Source: an uncultured Shewanella sp. (GTDB lineage Bacteria > Pseudomonadota > Gammaproteobacteria > Enterobacterales > Shewanellaceae). Taken from it: a stretch of DNA of 64,000 bases. The notes below the pieces were generated by a model. The model was given only the letters and a program-made list of their open reading frames with translations, did no database searches and was not told the origin of the DNA. Of the stretch, positions 1-8,561 are shown piece after piece. Numbering within the stretch: the stretch's first letter is position 1; every line of letters starts with the position of its first letter. The stretch spans positions 1 to 64,000 of the forward strand of contig NZ_CANLZC010000011.1 of the NCBI RefSeq assembly GCF_947495455.1. The letters run 5' to 3'. A program made the translations under genes and the position numbers.

Positions 1-162
1 TTACCTTACTCAACGCCAGGGGCAATACCCCGTCAACTTAAACATTTTTATGCCATGGTTGAAAGTTTAATTTTGGACCCCAGACGAACACGAACCTTTC
101 CCCGCACAGTCAAACGAAGACCACAGCGATATGCTAGAAATAAAAAATGCCAGCAAGCTTAA
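1..162 (+). CDS. C-terminal end of an IS4-type transposase (partial, cut by window edge)
   Basis: Frame 1 is open from the first base to a TAA at 160-162 and gives 53 codons. The translation is very basic and ends with FPRTVKRRPQRY followed by RNKK. A basic tail of this kind (RR..R.YPR.VK...Y) is typical of the C-terminus of IS4-family DDE transposases. The catalytic part lies outside the window, so intactness cannot be judged. Immediately downstream is a hairpin that reads as a terminator for the opposite strand. No terminal inverted repeat of the IS could be recognised. Assignment is by resemblance only. Confidence 0.6.
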   Translation, partial: LPYSTPGAIPRQLKHFYAMVESLILDPRRTRTFPRTVKRRPQRYARNKKCQQA

Positions 163-174
163 CTTACTGGCATT
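136..174 (-). terminator. Intrinsic terminator for the gene at 255-701
   Basis: AATGCCAG at 146-153 pairs perfectly with CTGGCATT at 167-174, with three more pairs (AAG/CTT) inside. Read on the minus strand the stem is followed by TTTTTTATTT. It therefore lies downstream of the leftward gene 255-701. Confidence 0.8.
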
Positions 175-254
175 ACAGTATGCTGTTGCTTTTTGTTACT
201 CAATTTCATCTCGAAAGTCGCAGGGTATAAGACTCTGAGAGAGTAAAAAGAAAT

Positions 255-701
255 TTACCCTGTGATCACTTGCTTGATGCTATTGAGCATGGCCCTGTCG
301 GTACGGGCTTTTTTGAGTTTTCGGCAGCTTTCTTTTAATGCACTATCAGATAAACGAGTAAAAATACCGTCATATTCTTTTTCGTTAATGGCTTCATCTG
401 TGTCAGCCATTTCGGCGATGTCTTGGGCTACGCGGCTGAGTTGAAACCACGCATTAGCAATATAAAAGCCATGGAAATCGGCTTGGGGTAATAAGCTTTT
501 AGCACTATTAGGCAAAGCTGACCAAGCGGTGAAGAATTTTTGATCTTTATCTTCAATTAGCTCATTGCATAGATTGGCATAAGCGTCCAATAAGTTCTTT
601 GGGATCTGTGTCATTGGTATGACGCTGTTACAAACATTGAGGGATACAGTTTCAACTTGCTTAACGTAAGCGGGTGTTCGCGGTATTGTTAATTCGGCCA
701 T
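255..701 (-). CDS. Conserved-looking hypothetical protein, 148 aa
   Basis: The 148-residue product is soluble and mixed-charge, with no signal peptide or membrane segment. The central part (about residues 55-100) and the C-terminal part (105-145) look helical, and the end is Lys/Arg-rich (SCRKLKKARTDRAML). I do not recognise a motif. Its size and composition are compatible with the small DUF3069-type proteins of Vibrio and Shewanella, but this is a weak guess. It is followed by a clean intrinsic terminator and sits 71 bp from the cupin gene on the same strand, so the two could be co-transcribed. A long run on the opposite strand inside it (262-444) is a shadow. Confidence 0.7.
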   Translation of the reverse strand: MAELTIPRTPAYVKQVETVSLNVCNSVIPMTQIPKNLLDAYANLCNELIEDKDQKFFTAWSALPNSAKSLLPQADFHGFYIANAWFQLSRVAQDIAEMADTDEAINEKEYDGIFTRLSDSALKESCRKLKKARTDRAMLNSIKQVITG

Positions 702-772
702 GAGGAGAAGATTACTCTTTTAAGGATTCATATGGGGTAAATTTTACGTGTCTGGGCCATAAAGATAAACTG

Positions 773-1129
773 TTATTGAGTTTGCGCTTGATCAATGGCA
801 ACTATGATGGCTCGGCCTTGACTTAAAGTATGTGTAATATGGCCTTTTCCTTGAGTGTCATTAGCAAATAAAATATCGCCAGCTTTAAAGGTTTTTCTTG
901 TGCCATCACTTGCCGTTATCTCAACTTGGCCTTCAAGATAAAAGATAAATTGCGCCTGTGGAGCGGGGTGCCAGTCAAAATAATGGCCTGCTTCAAAGTC
1001 ACGAAATTCTAGCGTCGATACCGAATAAGGAATGGAATATAGGCCTAACTCTTTTTTAATATTGCCTTTCGATTGTCTGGTAATAAAAGATGACAGGCCA
1101 TTATGTGAGATAAGTTCAATATATTCCAT
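773..1129 (-). CDS. Small single-domain cupin protein
   Basis: The protein has 118 residues and a single cupin beta-barrel. The first cupin motif is seen in HYFDWHPAPQAQFIFYLEG (about residues 49-67): H-x-H-like metal ligands, then the E and G of the strand turn. The second is GDILFANDTQGKGHIT with a late His (about residues 84-99). Such stand-alone cupins are often metal-binding sensors or enzymes of unknown substrate, and no function can be assigned. No signal peptide is visible, so it is probably cytoplasmic. It lies between the hypothetical gene at 255-701 and the PAP2 phosphatase, all on the minus strand with gaps of 60-70 bp. Confidence 0.8.
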   Translation of the reverse strand: MEYIELISHNGLSSFITRQSKGNIKKELGLYSIPYSVSTLEFRDFEAGHYFDWHPAPQAQFIFYLEGQVEITASDGTRKTFKAGDILFANDTQGKGHITHTLSQGRAIIVAIDQAQTQ

Positions 1130-1189
1130 GTTGATGTGCTTAAATTTCGTGAGCTTTGATATTAAGCTTAGCCGATATAGCTATAGGTT

Positions 1190-1735
1190 TTAAAAAGCAT
1201 AGTTAATGTTCACGCCATAATATTCACCAGTGGCGATCGGAGTGATTTTTATTCCTTGATAGGGCTCGGTAAAATACCAGGCACTGAGTATTCCTATGGC
1301 TGCGCCTGCTAATACATCTTCAACGTAATGCTGATCACTATTGATGCGCGTGTAACCCACAAAACTGGCAGCAGCATAGGCCGTAATGGCCCATTTCCAA
1401 CCATATCTTTGTTGAATAAAAGTGGCTGTTGCAAAAGTATCGGCTGTATGACCTGATGGAAAAGAGTCGTCATCGGAGCCATCGGGTCGTGTCTTGTCTA
1501 TGCCAAATTTGAGGGCTTCGACGCTGAGTCTTGAAACGCCTACGCTTTTAATGAGCTGCCAACTTCCTTCATAGTTAGGTTCATAAAGCGCTGTTGCACT
1601 GAGCGTTGCCGCTGGTAGTAATAAATGAATAATGTCACCAGAGCGTTCACTATTCCCATGGGCAGATTGAATAAGACTAAATAGCAAGCTTATTGGAAGA
1701 AAAAAGCGAATAATCATAGGTTTTGATAACAACAT
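1190..1735 (-). CDS. Secreted PAP2-family acid phosphatase
   Basis: A 181-residue type 2 phosphatidic acid phosphatase-like protein. All three signature motifs are present and correctly spaced: K76-x6-R83-P84, P93-S-G-H96, and R130-x5-H136-x3-D140. His96 and His136 are the expected nucleophile and general acid of this family. Residues 1-27 form a signal peptide (FFLPISLLFSLIQSAHG), so the enzyme is expected in the periplasm or inner membrane. The substrate (lipid phosphate, undecaprenyl pyrophosphate or small phosphoester) cannot be told from sequence. It is followed on the minus strand by the cupin gene and separated from the upstream metal-efflux operon by a bidirectional terminator. Confidence 0.87.
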   Translation of the reverse strand: MLLSKPMIIRFFLPISLLFSLIQSAHGNSERSGDIIHLLLPAATLSATALYEPNYEGSWQLIKSVGVSRLSVEALKFGIDKTRPDGSDDDSFPSGHTADTFATATFIQQRYGWKWAITAYAAASFVGYTRINSDQHYVEDVLAGAAIGILSAWYFTEPYQGIKITPIATGEYYGVNINYAF

Positions 1736-1838
1736 GGTTTTATTTTACATTGGCAGGATCAATTGAAGGGGGCTTTATACAGACAGTTAATGTTAAATGC
1801 AAAGTTTTTATAAAAAGTTTTTACACATTAGCAGAGAC

Positions 1839-1894
1839 AAAAAAGAGAGCTGTTTATGCTCTCTTTTTTCATTTTTTCATTTTTTCATTTTTTC
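1839..1894. terminator. Bidirectional terminator plus short ATTTTTTC repeats
   Basis: AAAAAAGAGAGC (1839-1850) pairs with GCTCTCTTTTTT (1858-1869), giving T-tracts on both strands. In the leftward direction it ends the czcCBA operon. It is followed by three copies of ATTTTTTC at 1871-1894, a slippage-prone tract. Confidence 0.85.
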
Positions 1895-1913
1895 TTTAGA
1901 GTATTTATGACTG

Positions 1914-4900
1914 CTAGTTTGAAGAATGATTCAGGCTTTTTGCTACTAAAGGTGAGCCAACTCGATATACCAATAGATATAATACCGGCAGCACGATTAA
2001 CGTCAGTAAAGTCGATGAGACAATACCGCCAATGACGACAGTTGCTAGCGGGCGCTGTACTTCTGCTCCAGTTCCTGTATTGAGTGCCATAGGAATAAAG
2101 CCAAGACTGGCGACGAGGGCTGTCATGAGTACGGGTCTTAACCTTTGGCTGGCGCCTTGTTTAATGGCATCAATAAGTGGTGTGCCTTTTTCGAGCAATT
2201 CTTTTATGAAAGACAGCATAACAACGCCATTGAGCACGGCAATACCGGATAGAGCAATAAAACCGATACTGGCTGAAATAGACAGAGGCATGTTTCGCAA
2301 TGCGAGTGCGATAACGCCGCCTGAAAGTGCAAGAGGGATCCCAGTAAAAATAATGAGTGAATCTCTTACAGAACCAAATGCACTATAAAGCAGGCCAAAG
2401 ATTAATAATAAAGTCAGAGGGACGACTATCATTAATCTTTGTGTGGCTGACTCTAGCTGTTCAAAGGTGCCGCCATATTCTATCCAGTAACCGCTTTTCA
2501 GTGCCAGTTTATCATTCATTAATTGCTTGGTATCATTAATGAAAGATCCTAAATCTCGATTCTCTACATTAGCAGTGACGATGACATGGCGTTTTCCATT
2601 TTGCCTGTTGATTTGATTTGGCCCAACTTTTTCAATAATGTCAGCCACTTCTTTTAATGGAACATAACTCAAATCTGGGTTGAGATCAGAAGGCAGCGCA
2701 ATAGGAAGGTTACCTAGTGATTGAATATTGGCATCATCTTTGGATAAACGTACAAGGAGTTTAAAACGGCGATCGCCTTCATAAATTAAACCTGTTTGCA
2801 CACCTGCAATGGCGGTTTGAATTGCTTGTTGTACATCGACAATATTTAATCCAAGCAAGGCTAAATGATCCCGATTGGGCTCAATAGACAGAGTGGGAAG
2901 GCCGGACATTTGCTCCATTCGAGCATCTTTAGCTCCCTTAACTTGGGCAAGTAAATTGGTCGCTTGCTCGCCTGCGGATTTGAGCTCAGCTAAGTTATCG
3001 CCATAAATTCTTAAGGCAACATCCGTTCTTACGCCTGCGATCAACTCGTTAAAACGCATTTCAATCGGTTGAGTGAACTCGTAATTATTACCTGGAATTT
3101 GCTCGACAAGTTCGCGCAGTTCGTCGATAAATTCCGCTTTGGTTTTATTTGGATTGCTCCATTGTGACTGAGGCTTCATTATGATGAAAGTATCAGCGAC
3201 ATTGGGCGGCATAGGATCGGTGGCGACTTCTGGTGTGCCAATCTTTGAAAAGATGCTGTCAACTTCATCCATTTCAGCAATAAGACTTTCTAGTAGCGTT
3301 TGCATTTCAATAGATTGTTGTAATCCTGTTCCTGTGATCCGCATCGCATGCATTGCCACATCTCCCTCATCCAGTTGAGGTAAAAACTCAGAACCTAAGC
3401 GAGTGGTTTGTACGGCACTGATGAGAATAATAGCCAATGCGATAGAGGCTAAGGTTAATGGACGTTTCAGCGAGAAAAATAACACTGGCTCATAGAATGA
3501 GCGGGCTTTTGTCATGAGAAAGTTTTCTTTTTCTTTGACTTTTCCTTTGACAAAAATGGCAATAGCGGCAGGAATGAAAGTCACAGAAAAAATCATGGCG
3601 CCAATGAGTGCGGCGACAACAGTAAAGGCCATGGGATGAAACATTTTTCCTTCAACGCCGCTGAGTGCAAAAATGGGCAGGTAGACTAACATGATAATGA
3701 GCATACCAAATACTGCTGGGCGAAAGACTTCTTTTGTGGATTGACACACGACATTGAGTCGCTCTTCTAATGTTAACAGTCGACCGTGCAGCTGTTGAGC
3801 GAGCCCTAAACGCCGCAGTGCATTTTCAACCACAATCACTGCGCCGTCGACAATAACGCCAAAATCGATAGCCCCTAAACTCATTAAATTTCCTGAGACA
3901 CGATTCGTGGCCATACCGCTAATGGCGAACAGCATGCTTAATGGGATCACTAAGGCGGTGATGAAGGCCGCTCTAAAATTCCCTAGTAATGCAAATAGGA
4001 CCACAATGACTAATACTGCGCCTTCAAAGAGGTTCTTTTTAACGGTATTAATGGTTTTATCAACCAGACTGGTACGATCATAAACAGCCTCAGCTATGAT
4101 GCCTTGTGGTAGACTTTTATTGACTTCAATCAGTTTATCAGCCACTTTTTTAGCCACCACTCGGCTATTTTCGCCTATCAGCATAAAGGCCGTTCCTAGA
4201 ACCGTTTCTACTCCGTTCTGGGTCGCTGCGCCTGTGCGAAGTTGTTTGCCATAAAACACATCGGCGACATCGCGAACACGAACGGGGGCATCGTCTCGTT
4301 TAGTGATCACAACATTACGAATATCATTCAGATTTCTCAGTTGACCCGGGGAGCGTACTAACCATTGCTCACCATGACGTTCAATATAGCCTGCACCTGC
4401 ATTGAGGTTATTACGTTCTAATGCTTGAATAACATCATTTAAAGTCACTTTGAATGCTAATAACTTACTGGGATCCGGTGCGACTTGATATTCACGTTCA
4501 TAACCCCCAATGCTGTTAATCTCTGTGATCCCAGGAATATTGACCAGTTGAGGGCGAATAATCCAATCTTGAATAGTACGAAGATCTTCAGTGTTATAAG
4601 TGCTGCCATCGGTTTTGACTGCCCCTGCCTTGGCACGAACAGCATAGGTAAATATTTCGCCAAGGCCACTGGCTATGGGGCCTAACACAGGTTCTACAGC
4701 GGCAGGAAGTGCACTTCTTATGCCTTGTAAGCGTTCACTGATCTGTTGTCTAGCCCAATAAAGATCTGTGCCTTCTTTAAAGATGACGGTCACTTGAGAA
4801 AGTCCATATTTACTGATTGACCGTGTATAATCTAAATTTGGAATACCTGCCATCGCATTTTCGACAATATAAGTGATCCTTTGCTCGGTTTCTAAAGGTG

Positions 4901-5069
4901 AGTAGCCATCCGCTGCGGTATTGATCTGTACTTGAATATTGGTGATGTCGGGAACGGCATCGATGGGTAACTTCAGAGTATTATAGAGACCAAAAGCCGC
5001 GACTAACAATGTCATGCCTAAAATAAGGTAACGTCGCTGCAATGCGAAGCTGATTATTGCATTTATCAT
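1914..5069 (-). CDS. czcA: CzcA-type heavy-metal efflux RND pump
   Basis: The 1051-residue inner-membrane RND permease of a tripartite metal exporter, driven by the proton gradient. It has the full RND layout: TM1 near residues 12-30, a long periplasmic loop, TM2-6, a central cytoplasmic break, and the repeated second half. The TM4 signature reads DFGVIVDGAVIVVEN (about residues 402-416), with Asp/Asp/Glu in the pattern known for the HME1 (Co/Zn/Cd, CzcA/CnrA-like) subgroup; Cu/Ag pumps (CusA) carry a different TM4 motif. This favours divalent cations, but the exact metal is inference. It is the last gene of a three-gene operon, starting 12 bp after czcB, and ends at a bidirectional terminator. 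Several antisense open frames inside it are shadows. Confidence 0.92.
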   Translation of the reverse strand: MINAIISFALQRRYLILGMTLLVAAFGLYNTLKLPIDAVPDITNIQVQINTAADGYSPLETEQRITYIVENAMAGIPNLDYTRSISKYGLSQVTVIFKEGTDLYWARQQISERLQGIRSALPAAVEPVLGPIASGLGEIFTYAVRAKAGAVKTDGSTYNTEDLRTIQDWIIRPQLVNIPGITEINSIGGYEREYQVAPDPSKLLAFKVTLNDVIQALERNNLNAGAGYIERHGEQWLVRSPGQLRNLNDIRNVVITKRDDAPVRVRDVADVFYGKQLRTGAATQNGVETVLGTAFMLIGENSRVVAKKVADKLIEVNKSLPQGIIAEAVYDRTSLVDKTINTVKKNLFEGAVLVIVVLFALLGNFRAAFITALVIPLSMLFAISGMATNRVSGNLMSLGAIDFGVIVDGAVIVVENALRRLGLAQQLHGRLLTLEERLNVVCQSTKEVFRPAVFGMLIIMLVYLPIFALSGVEGKMFHPMAFTVVAALIGAMIFSVTFIPAAIAIFVKGKVKEKENFLMTKARSFYEPVLFFSLKRPLTLASIALAIILISAVQTTRLGSEFLPQLDEGDVAMHAMRITGTGLQQSIEMQTLLESLIAEMDEVDSIFSKIGTPEVATDPMPPNVADTFIIMKPQSQWSNPNKTKAEFIDELRELVEQIPGNNYEFTQPIEMRFNELIAGVRTDVALRIYGDNLAELKSAGEQATNLLAQVKGAKDARMEQMSGLPTLSIEPNRDHLALLGLNIVDVQQAIQTAIAGVQTGLIYEGDRRFKLLVRLSKDDANIQSLGNLPIALPSDLNPDLSYVPLKEVADIIEKVGPNQINRQNGKRHVIVTANVENRDLGSFINDTKQLMNDKLALKSGYWIEYGGTFEQLESATQRLMIVVPLTLLLIFGLLYSAFGSVRDSLIIFTGIPLALSGGVIALALRNMPLSISASIGFIALSGIAVLNGVVMLSFIKELLEKGTPLIDAIKQGASQRLRPVLMTALVASLGFIPMALNTGTGAEVQRPLATVVIGGIVSSTLLTLIVLPVLYLLVYRVGSPLVAKSLNHSSN

Positions 5070-5081
5070 ATAATCGAGTTC

Positions 5082-6329
5082 CTAGTGTTGATGCTTAGCA
5101 GCGTTCTTTTGAATATCGGCTTTGATCAAAAAACTGTTTTTTGAAACGTATTCAACACCAGCGTCGAGACCTTCAAGCACTTCTATATATTGACCATCAC
5201 TTTCTCCGAGTTTAAGCATACGTGCTTCAAAAGTATTACCATATTTAGCAAAGACAACAGGTTGATTTTGAAAAGTTTGTATAGCTTCGTTTCTGACGGC
5301 AATGGGAACATTTTTTGTCGCTGTTTCAATTTCTGCTTTAATGTGCATTCCCGGACGCCAGTCTCCTTCTTTGTTATCAATAATGGCGCGAGCTCTGGCG
5401 ATATGCCCGCCAGTCATTAAAGGCGATATGTAGCTAATTTCTGTTGTGACTTTATCTTCATTGTGATTATCGAGTACCTTGATGGGAAGGCCGACTTTCA
5501 GTTTGTCCATTTGAGAAGGAAAAACCGAAAGATCAACCCAAACGGATGACAGATCGCTAATGCGCACGACAGGGGCGTTATTTGTGTGATCACCTTTATT
5601 CAGGTATAGCTCAGTGACTTGGCCATTGGCAGGGCTCTTGATATTGTAAACACTGAGGGTGTCGCTATTGGTAATGCTTGCGATGATTTGCCCTTTTTTT
5701 ACGTGATCGCCAATGCTGACATAGAGTTTATCGACAATACCGGCATAAGGGGCGTTAACATTAAAAAGCTGATGGGTAATGGGAGTAATAATACCAAATA
5801 CTTGCTCGGTAAAAATCAGTTGCTGCGGGCCCGCCTTTTGGGTTTGAACATTTGATAAGGTCAATAGTCTGTTACTGATCTCTGTTCTTCCTTCAAAACT
5901 GTCGTACTGCCACTTAAAGTCTTGCTCTTGATAGGTTCCATTGACATGGATGACAAAAGAATGAGGTTCTGCCACGGCTTCTTGGCTTACAAGGTAGTCT
6001 TTTTCAGGAATAAAAGTCAGCTTATTTTGTTTTCCACCAAGGCGAGTTAATTGCACATTAACATTCACATCGTTTGGATCAATCGCTTTACCCGATTGGT
6101 AAGCATAAATGCGCATTTCCGGTACCATACCCGCTTCATAAAGGGTGATTTCAATTTCAAATTCCCCTGTTTGAAGCAATTTGCCCCCATGGGGGCCTGT
6201 TGTTTCTTCATGCTCATCATGATTACCACTGGCGATACTGATATTGGAAAAGACAAGCATTGCCATAAACAGAGTGCTCAAGAAGGCCAGAAATGACTTA
6301 CGTTGCAGATTTAAAAGAGAATATGACAT
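5082..6329 (-). CDS. czcB: CzcB-type periplasmic adaptor (membrane fusion protein)
   Basis: The 415-residue adaptor bridges CzcA and the outer-membrane channel. A hydrophobic N-terminal segment (about residues 14-33) serves as signal/anchor. It is followed by a His/Glu-rich stretch (NHDEHEETTGPHGGKLL) typical of the extra N-terminal metal-binding domain of CzcB-like adaptors. The lipoyl/barrel-sandwich halves are seen around APYAGIVDKLYVSIGDHVKKG and SPANGQVTELYLNKGDHT. The C-terminus ends in HQH, possibly another metal ligand. The start codon overlaps the czcC stop by one base (TAATG at 6327-6331), indicating translational coupling. Confidence 0.92.
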   Translation of the reverse strand: MSYSLLNLQRKSFLAFLSTLFMAMLVFSNISIASGNHDEHEETTGPHGGKLLQTGEFEIEITLYEAGMVPEMRIYAYQSGKAIDPNDVNVNVQLTRLGGKQNKLTFIPEKDYLVSQEAVAEPHSFVIHVNGTYQEQDFKWQYDSFEGRTEISNRLLTLSNVQTQKAGPQQLIFTEQVFGIITPITHQLFNVNAPYAGIVDKLYVSIGDHVKKGQIIASITNSDTLSVYNIKSPANGQVTELYLNKGDHTNNAPVVRISDLSSVWVDLSVFPSQMDKLKVGLPIKVLDNHNEDKVTTEISYISPLMTGGHIARARAIIDNKEGDWRPGMHIKAEIETATKNVPIAVRNEAIQTFQNQPVVFAKYGNTFEARMLKLGESDGQYIEVLEGLDAGVEYVSKNSFLIKADIQKNAAKHQH

Positions 6330-7648
6330 TATTTCGTCTCCAAAGCGTCAGCAGAGGGGTTAAGTGTTGCTGGAATGGCTTGTCCGGTAATACGTGCAAG
6401 TTCAAGTCGTTGTAGATATACCGCCGTTTGGGCTTCGATGATCTCACGTTCGATAGCGAACCATTCTTTTTGAGCATCGACTAATTGCAACACTGAGGCA
6501 TGCCCCGTTTTATAAGCCGTTTGAGTGTCAAATAATAATTGTTTCGCTAGGGGGCGCAGGGTTTGCTTTAATCTCATGACTTGTTTGGCGTTGTTCATCA
6601 TGGCTTGGTGAATTTCCAGTAAGCTTAATCGCAGCTGCTCTCGTAAGAGTTTTTGTTGTTGAAAGACTTTATCTTGCTCGATTTTTGTTGCGAGTATATT
6701 GCCTTGATTAGGATTGGTGAAATTCAGTGGCATGGAAAAAGAAAAGACTAAGGCAGTATCATTTTCATCTTCAAAACGGCGTATTCCCATGCCGAGATTG
6801 ATATCGTATTGCCCTTTTGCTTCTTCGAGTCGTCTTTTGGCTGCCATGACGCGCTCTACACTGAGCAACTGCACATATTCAGGTGCTGTTTCTATTGCAT
6901 TGAGAACATCGGCTTTACTGGGGTAGGTTGTGGGTAATTCAAGTCCTCCTTGCGCATAACTAAAAGTAGCGTCTTTTGCCCACATTGATGCGAGCCCTTG
7001 TTTTGCAACATTTATCATAGCTTGTAAGTTTTGCAATTCTATTTTTGAATGAGCCAGCTCTAGGCTCATTTTTGAGACATCAGCTTGCAAAATATTACCG
7101 GCTTTTGCGCGACGTTTGATTGTTTTCAGTGCTTTTGTTTCAAACTCAATACGCTTGTTATTCCATTCTTTCAGTGCTTGTAAGCGCAATAATTGATAAA
7201 AACGACGTGTGGCTTCTGATAGTACAGTGAGACGCTGGATTTCATATTGGCTAATTTGTTGTTGTTTGTTACTGACGGCAAGATCGATGCGTCGTTGTCT
7301 TTTGTCACCTAATTCAATGAGTTGACTCAGGACTAAGGTTGTTTCAGTACTATCGATCCCTTGTACCTCACCCGTTCCTAGGACATTATCAATAGCAAGA
7401 GATAATTCGGGATTCGGCGTGATCCCGGCTTGCAGTATTTGCGCTTCTTCTACTCGAAGATCGTAAGGGAAGGTTTGCAGTTGACTGTTATGTAATAAAG
7501 TTTGTTCCATCACCCAAGGTAAGCTGATGGGGGCTTGCTCATAGGCTTTAGCTGAATTGCTGGCGACGAGTATTATGAGTGCACTGATTATTGTTATTGT
7601 CAGTATGCGTAGGCATAAAGACAATAACATGGGGTTATTCTTCTTCAC
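6329..7648 (-). CDS. czcC: CzcC-type outer-membrane efflux channel
   Basis: A 439-residue TolC-superfamily outer-membrane factor that provides the exit duct of the metal exporter. The N-terminal 35 residues carry a signal peptide (ILTITIISALIILVASNSAKA). The body shows the two repeated long coiled-coil helical hairpins of OEP proteins (about residues 45-240 and 250-430), rich in Gln, Leu and Ala with heptad spacing. It is the first gene of czcCBA and stops in the start codon of czcB. A CzcI-like small protein gene lies 97 bp upstream on the same strand, so all four genes probably form one metal-induced unit. No regulatory gene of the CzcR/S type is present nearby. Confidence 0.9.
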   Translation of the reverse strand: MKKNNPMLLSLCLRILTITIISALIILVASNSAKAYEQAPISLPWVMEQTLLHNSQLQTFPYDLRVEEAQILQAGITPNPELSLAIDNVLGTGEVQGIDSTETTLVLSQLIELGDKRQRRIDLAVSNKQQQISQYEIQRLTVLSEATRRFYQLLRLQALKEWNNKRIEFETKALKTIKRRAKAGNILQADVSKMSLELAHSKIELQNLQAMINVAKQGLASMWAKDATFSYAQGGLELPTTYPSKADVLNAIETAPEYVQLLSVERVMAAKRRLEEAKGQYDINLGMGIRRFEDENDTALVFSFSMPLNFTNPNQGNILATKIEQDKVFQQQKLLREQLRLSLLEIHQAMMNNAKQVMRLKQTLRPLAKQLLFDTQTAYKTGHASVLQLVDAQKEWFAIEREIIEAQTAVYLQRLELARITGQAIPATLNPSADALETK

Positions 7649-7745
7649 AGGATATGACTCCAGTTTTGAATATATAAAAGGTACTGATAAATATCACTTT
7701 AATAATTAAATGATACTTATTTAGTTAAATTTTGTTTGAGTGTGA

Positions 7746-8123
7746 CTATATCGACAATGAAGAATGAGGAGGGCGAACAGGAGGCGCGTAATGGCAGGTC
7801 TGATAACTTAATAGGGGCAAAGCAATACCATGACTTTTTGGCAGACTATCTATGGTGTTGATATTGACAGGGGGGTGACATGAAGTGTGTGAATGAAAGT
7901 CATGTTCGTGATCATCACCAGTACTTAAATCACTTAAATTGATATTGAGAGTATTACTGTCATGAAAATGGCATTTTGTTATATTGAACTGATGGCCATT
8001 TGCTGGATATTGAGTATGGGCAGAGACGCAGCTTGCAAAAAATTGGCACACAAATATCAAAAACACTAAAGTAAGTGTTAACTTCGATGTCGCTTGGCGA
8101 TGTGAAGTTTTTCTGTGATGCAC
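7746..8123 (-). CDS. His-rich CzcI-like small periplasmic protein
   Basis: A 125-residue protein with a signal peptide (LTLTLVFLIFVCQFFASCVSA, about residues 16-36). A His cluster follows around residues 70-85, with HEHDFHSHTSCHPP as its core. The C-terminus (YAPPVRPPHSSL) matches the Pro-rich ends of CzcI/DUF2946-type proteins, which commonly precede czcCBA operons. Its role is probably metal sensing or buffering in the periplasm, but the family is poorly understood. It starts at GTG 8121-8123 with AGGA about 10 bases upstream on the minus strand. Position and content make co-transcription with czcC likely. Confidence 0.72.
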   Translation of the reverse strand: MHHRKTSHRQATSKLTLTLVFLIFVCQFFASCVSAHTQYPANGHQFNITKCHFHDSNTLNINLSDLSTGDDHEHDFHSHTSCHPPVNINTIDSLPKSHGIALPLLSYQTCHYAPPVRPPHSSLSI

Positions 8124-8250
8124 AATACCAAATTCCTGCTAAATAACGATTTAGAATCAAAATATCAAGTGGTTGTGGCTATTTGTGCTTCTATACTCAT
8201 CTTGCCGGACTGCGAGTGGATCTTGCACAATCAAACCATTGTCAAACCTC

Positions 8251-8302
8251 TTAGCCAAACCTTAGTGGTACCGATTTAGCCAAACTTTAGTGGTACCGAT
8301 TT
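8251..8302 (+). repeat. Two tandem ~25-bp direct repeats with GGTACC core
   Basis: A unit starting TTAGCCAAAC at 8251 recurs at 8276 with a period of 25 bases and only one mismatch (CCTTAG against CTTTAG). Each contains TAGTGGTACCGATTT. Copies of TCAAACC flank the pair at about 8231, 8242 and 8312. It lies in the non-coding gap between the czc genes and the effector-like gene. Function unknown: operator pair or insertion scar. Confidence 0.7.
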
Positions 8303-8521
8303 GAAAACGAGTCAAACCTATTTGGAAAGGCAGTCTAACATGAAAAATACGAATACGACAAAGGTAAAAGATAAAGCAAAGTAAATTCATTTTCTCTGAT
8401 ATTATCGTCCTGACTTGTGTTATTTGTTGCGCTTAAACGGTTTAGTTTTTCTTGCTTTTTAAAGTATTTTTTGAAAATTGATAATGGTCGTTTTTTTTGG
8501 AAGAGAACTGAGTCTTTACTC

Positions 8522-8561
8522 TATAATATCGACGCCTTCATTCGATACTATGAGGTCTTGT
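8522..8561 (+). promoter_or_regulatory. Candidate promoter -10 and ribosome-binding site for the kinase-like gene
   Basis: A perfect TATAAT is at 8522-8527. GAGG at 8552-8555 is six bases from ATG 8562. No good -35 hexamer is seen 17 bases upstream, only TTGGAA at 8497-8502 with 19-base spacing. The pair supports starting the gene at 8562 rather than at the upstream ATG 8478, which would place the promoter inside the gene. Confidence 0.5.

Noticed and set aside
2032-2388. 118-codon open frame antisense to czcA
   Set aside because: It lies wholly inside the well-supported czcA gene, has no ribosome-binding site and has a shadow-like composition. The same applies to other antisense frames in czcA, czcB, epd, tkt, astD, ahpF and the RND genes.
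8478-8561. Longer form of the kinase-like protein
   Set aside because: It would contain the consensus -10 box within the gene, and ATG 8562 has a properly spaced GAGG. It remains possible.
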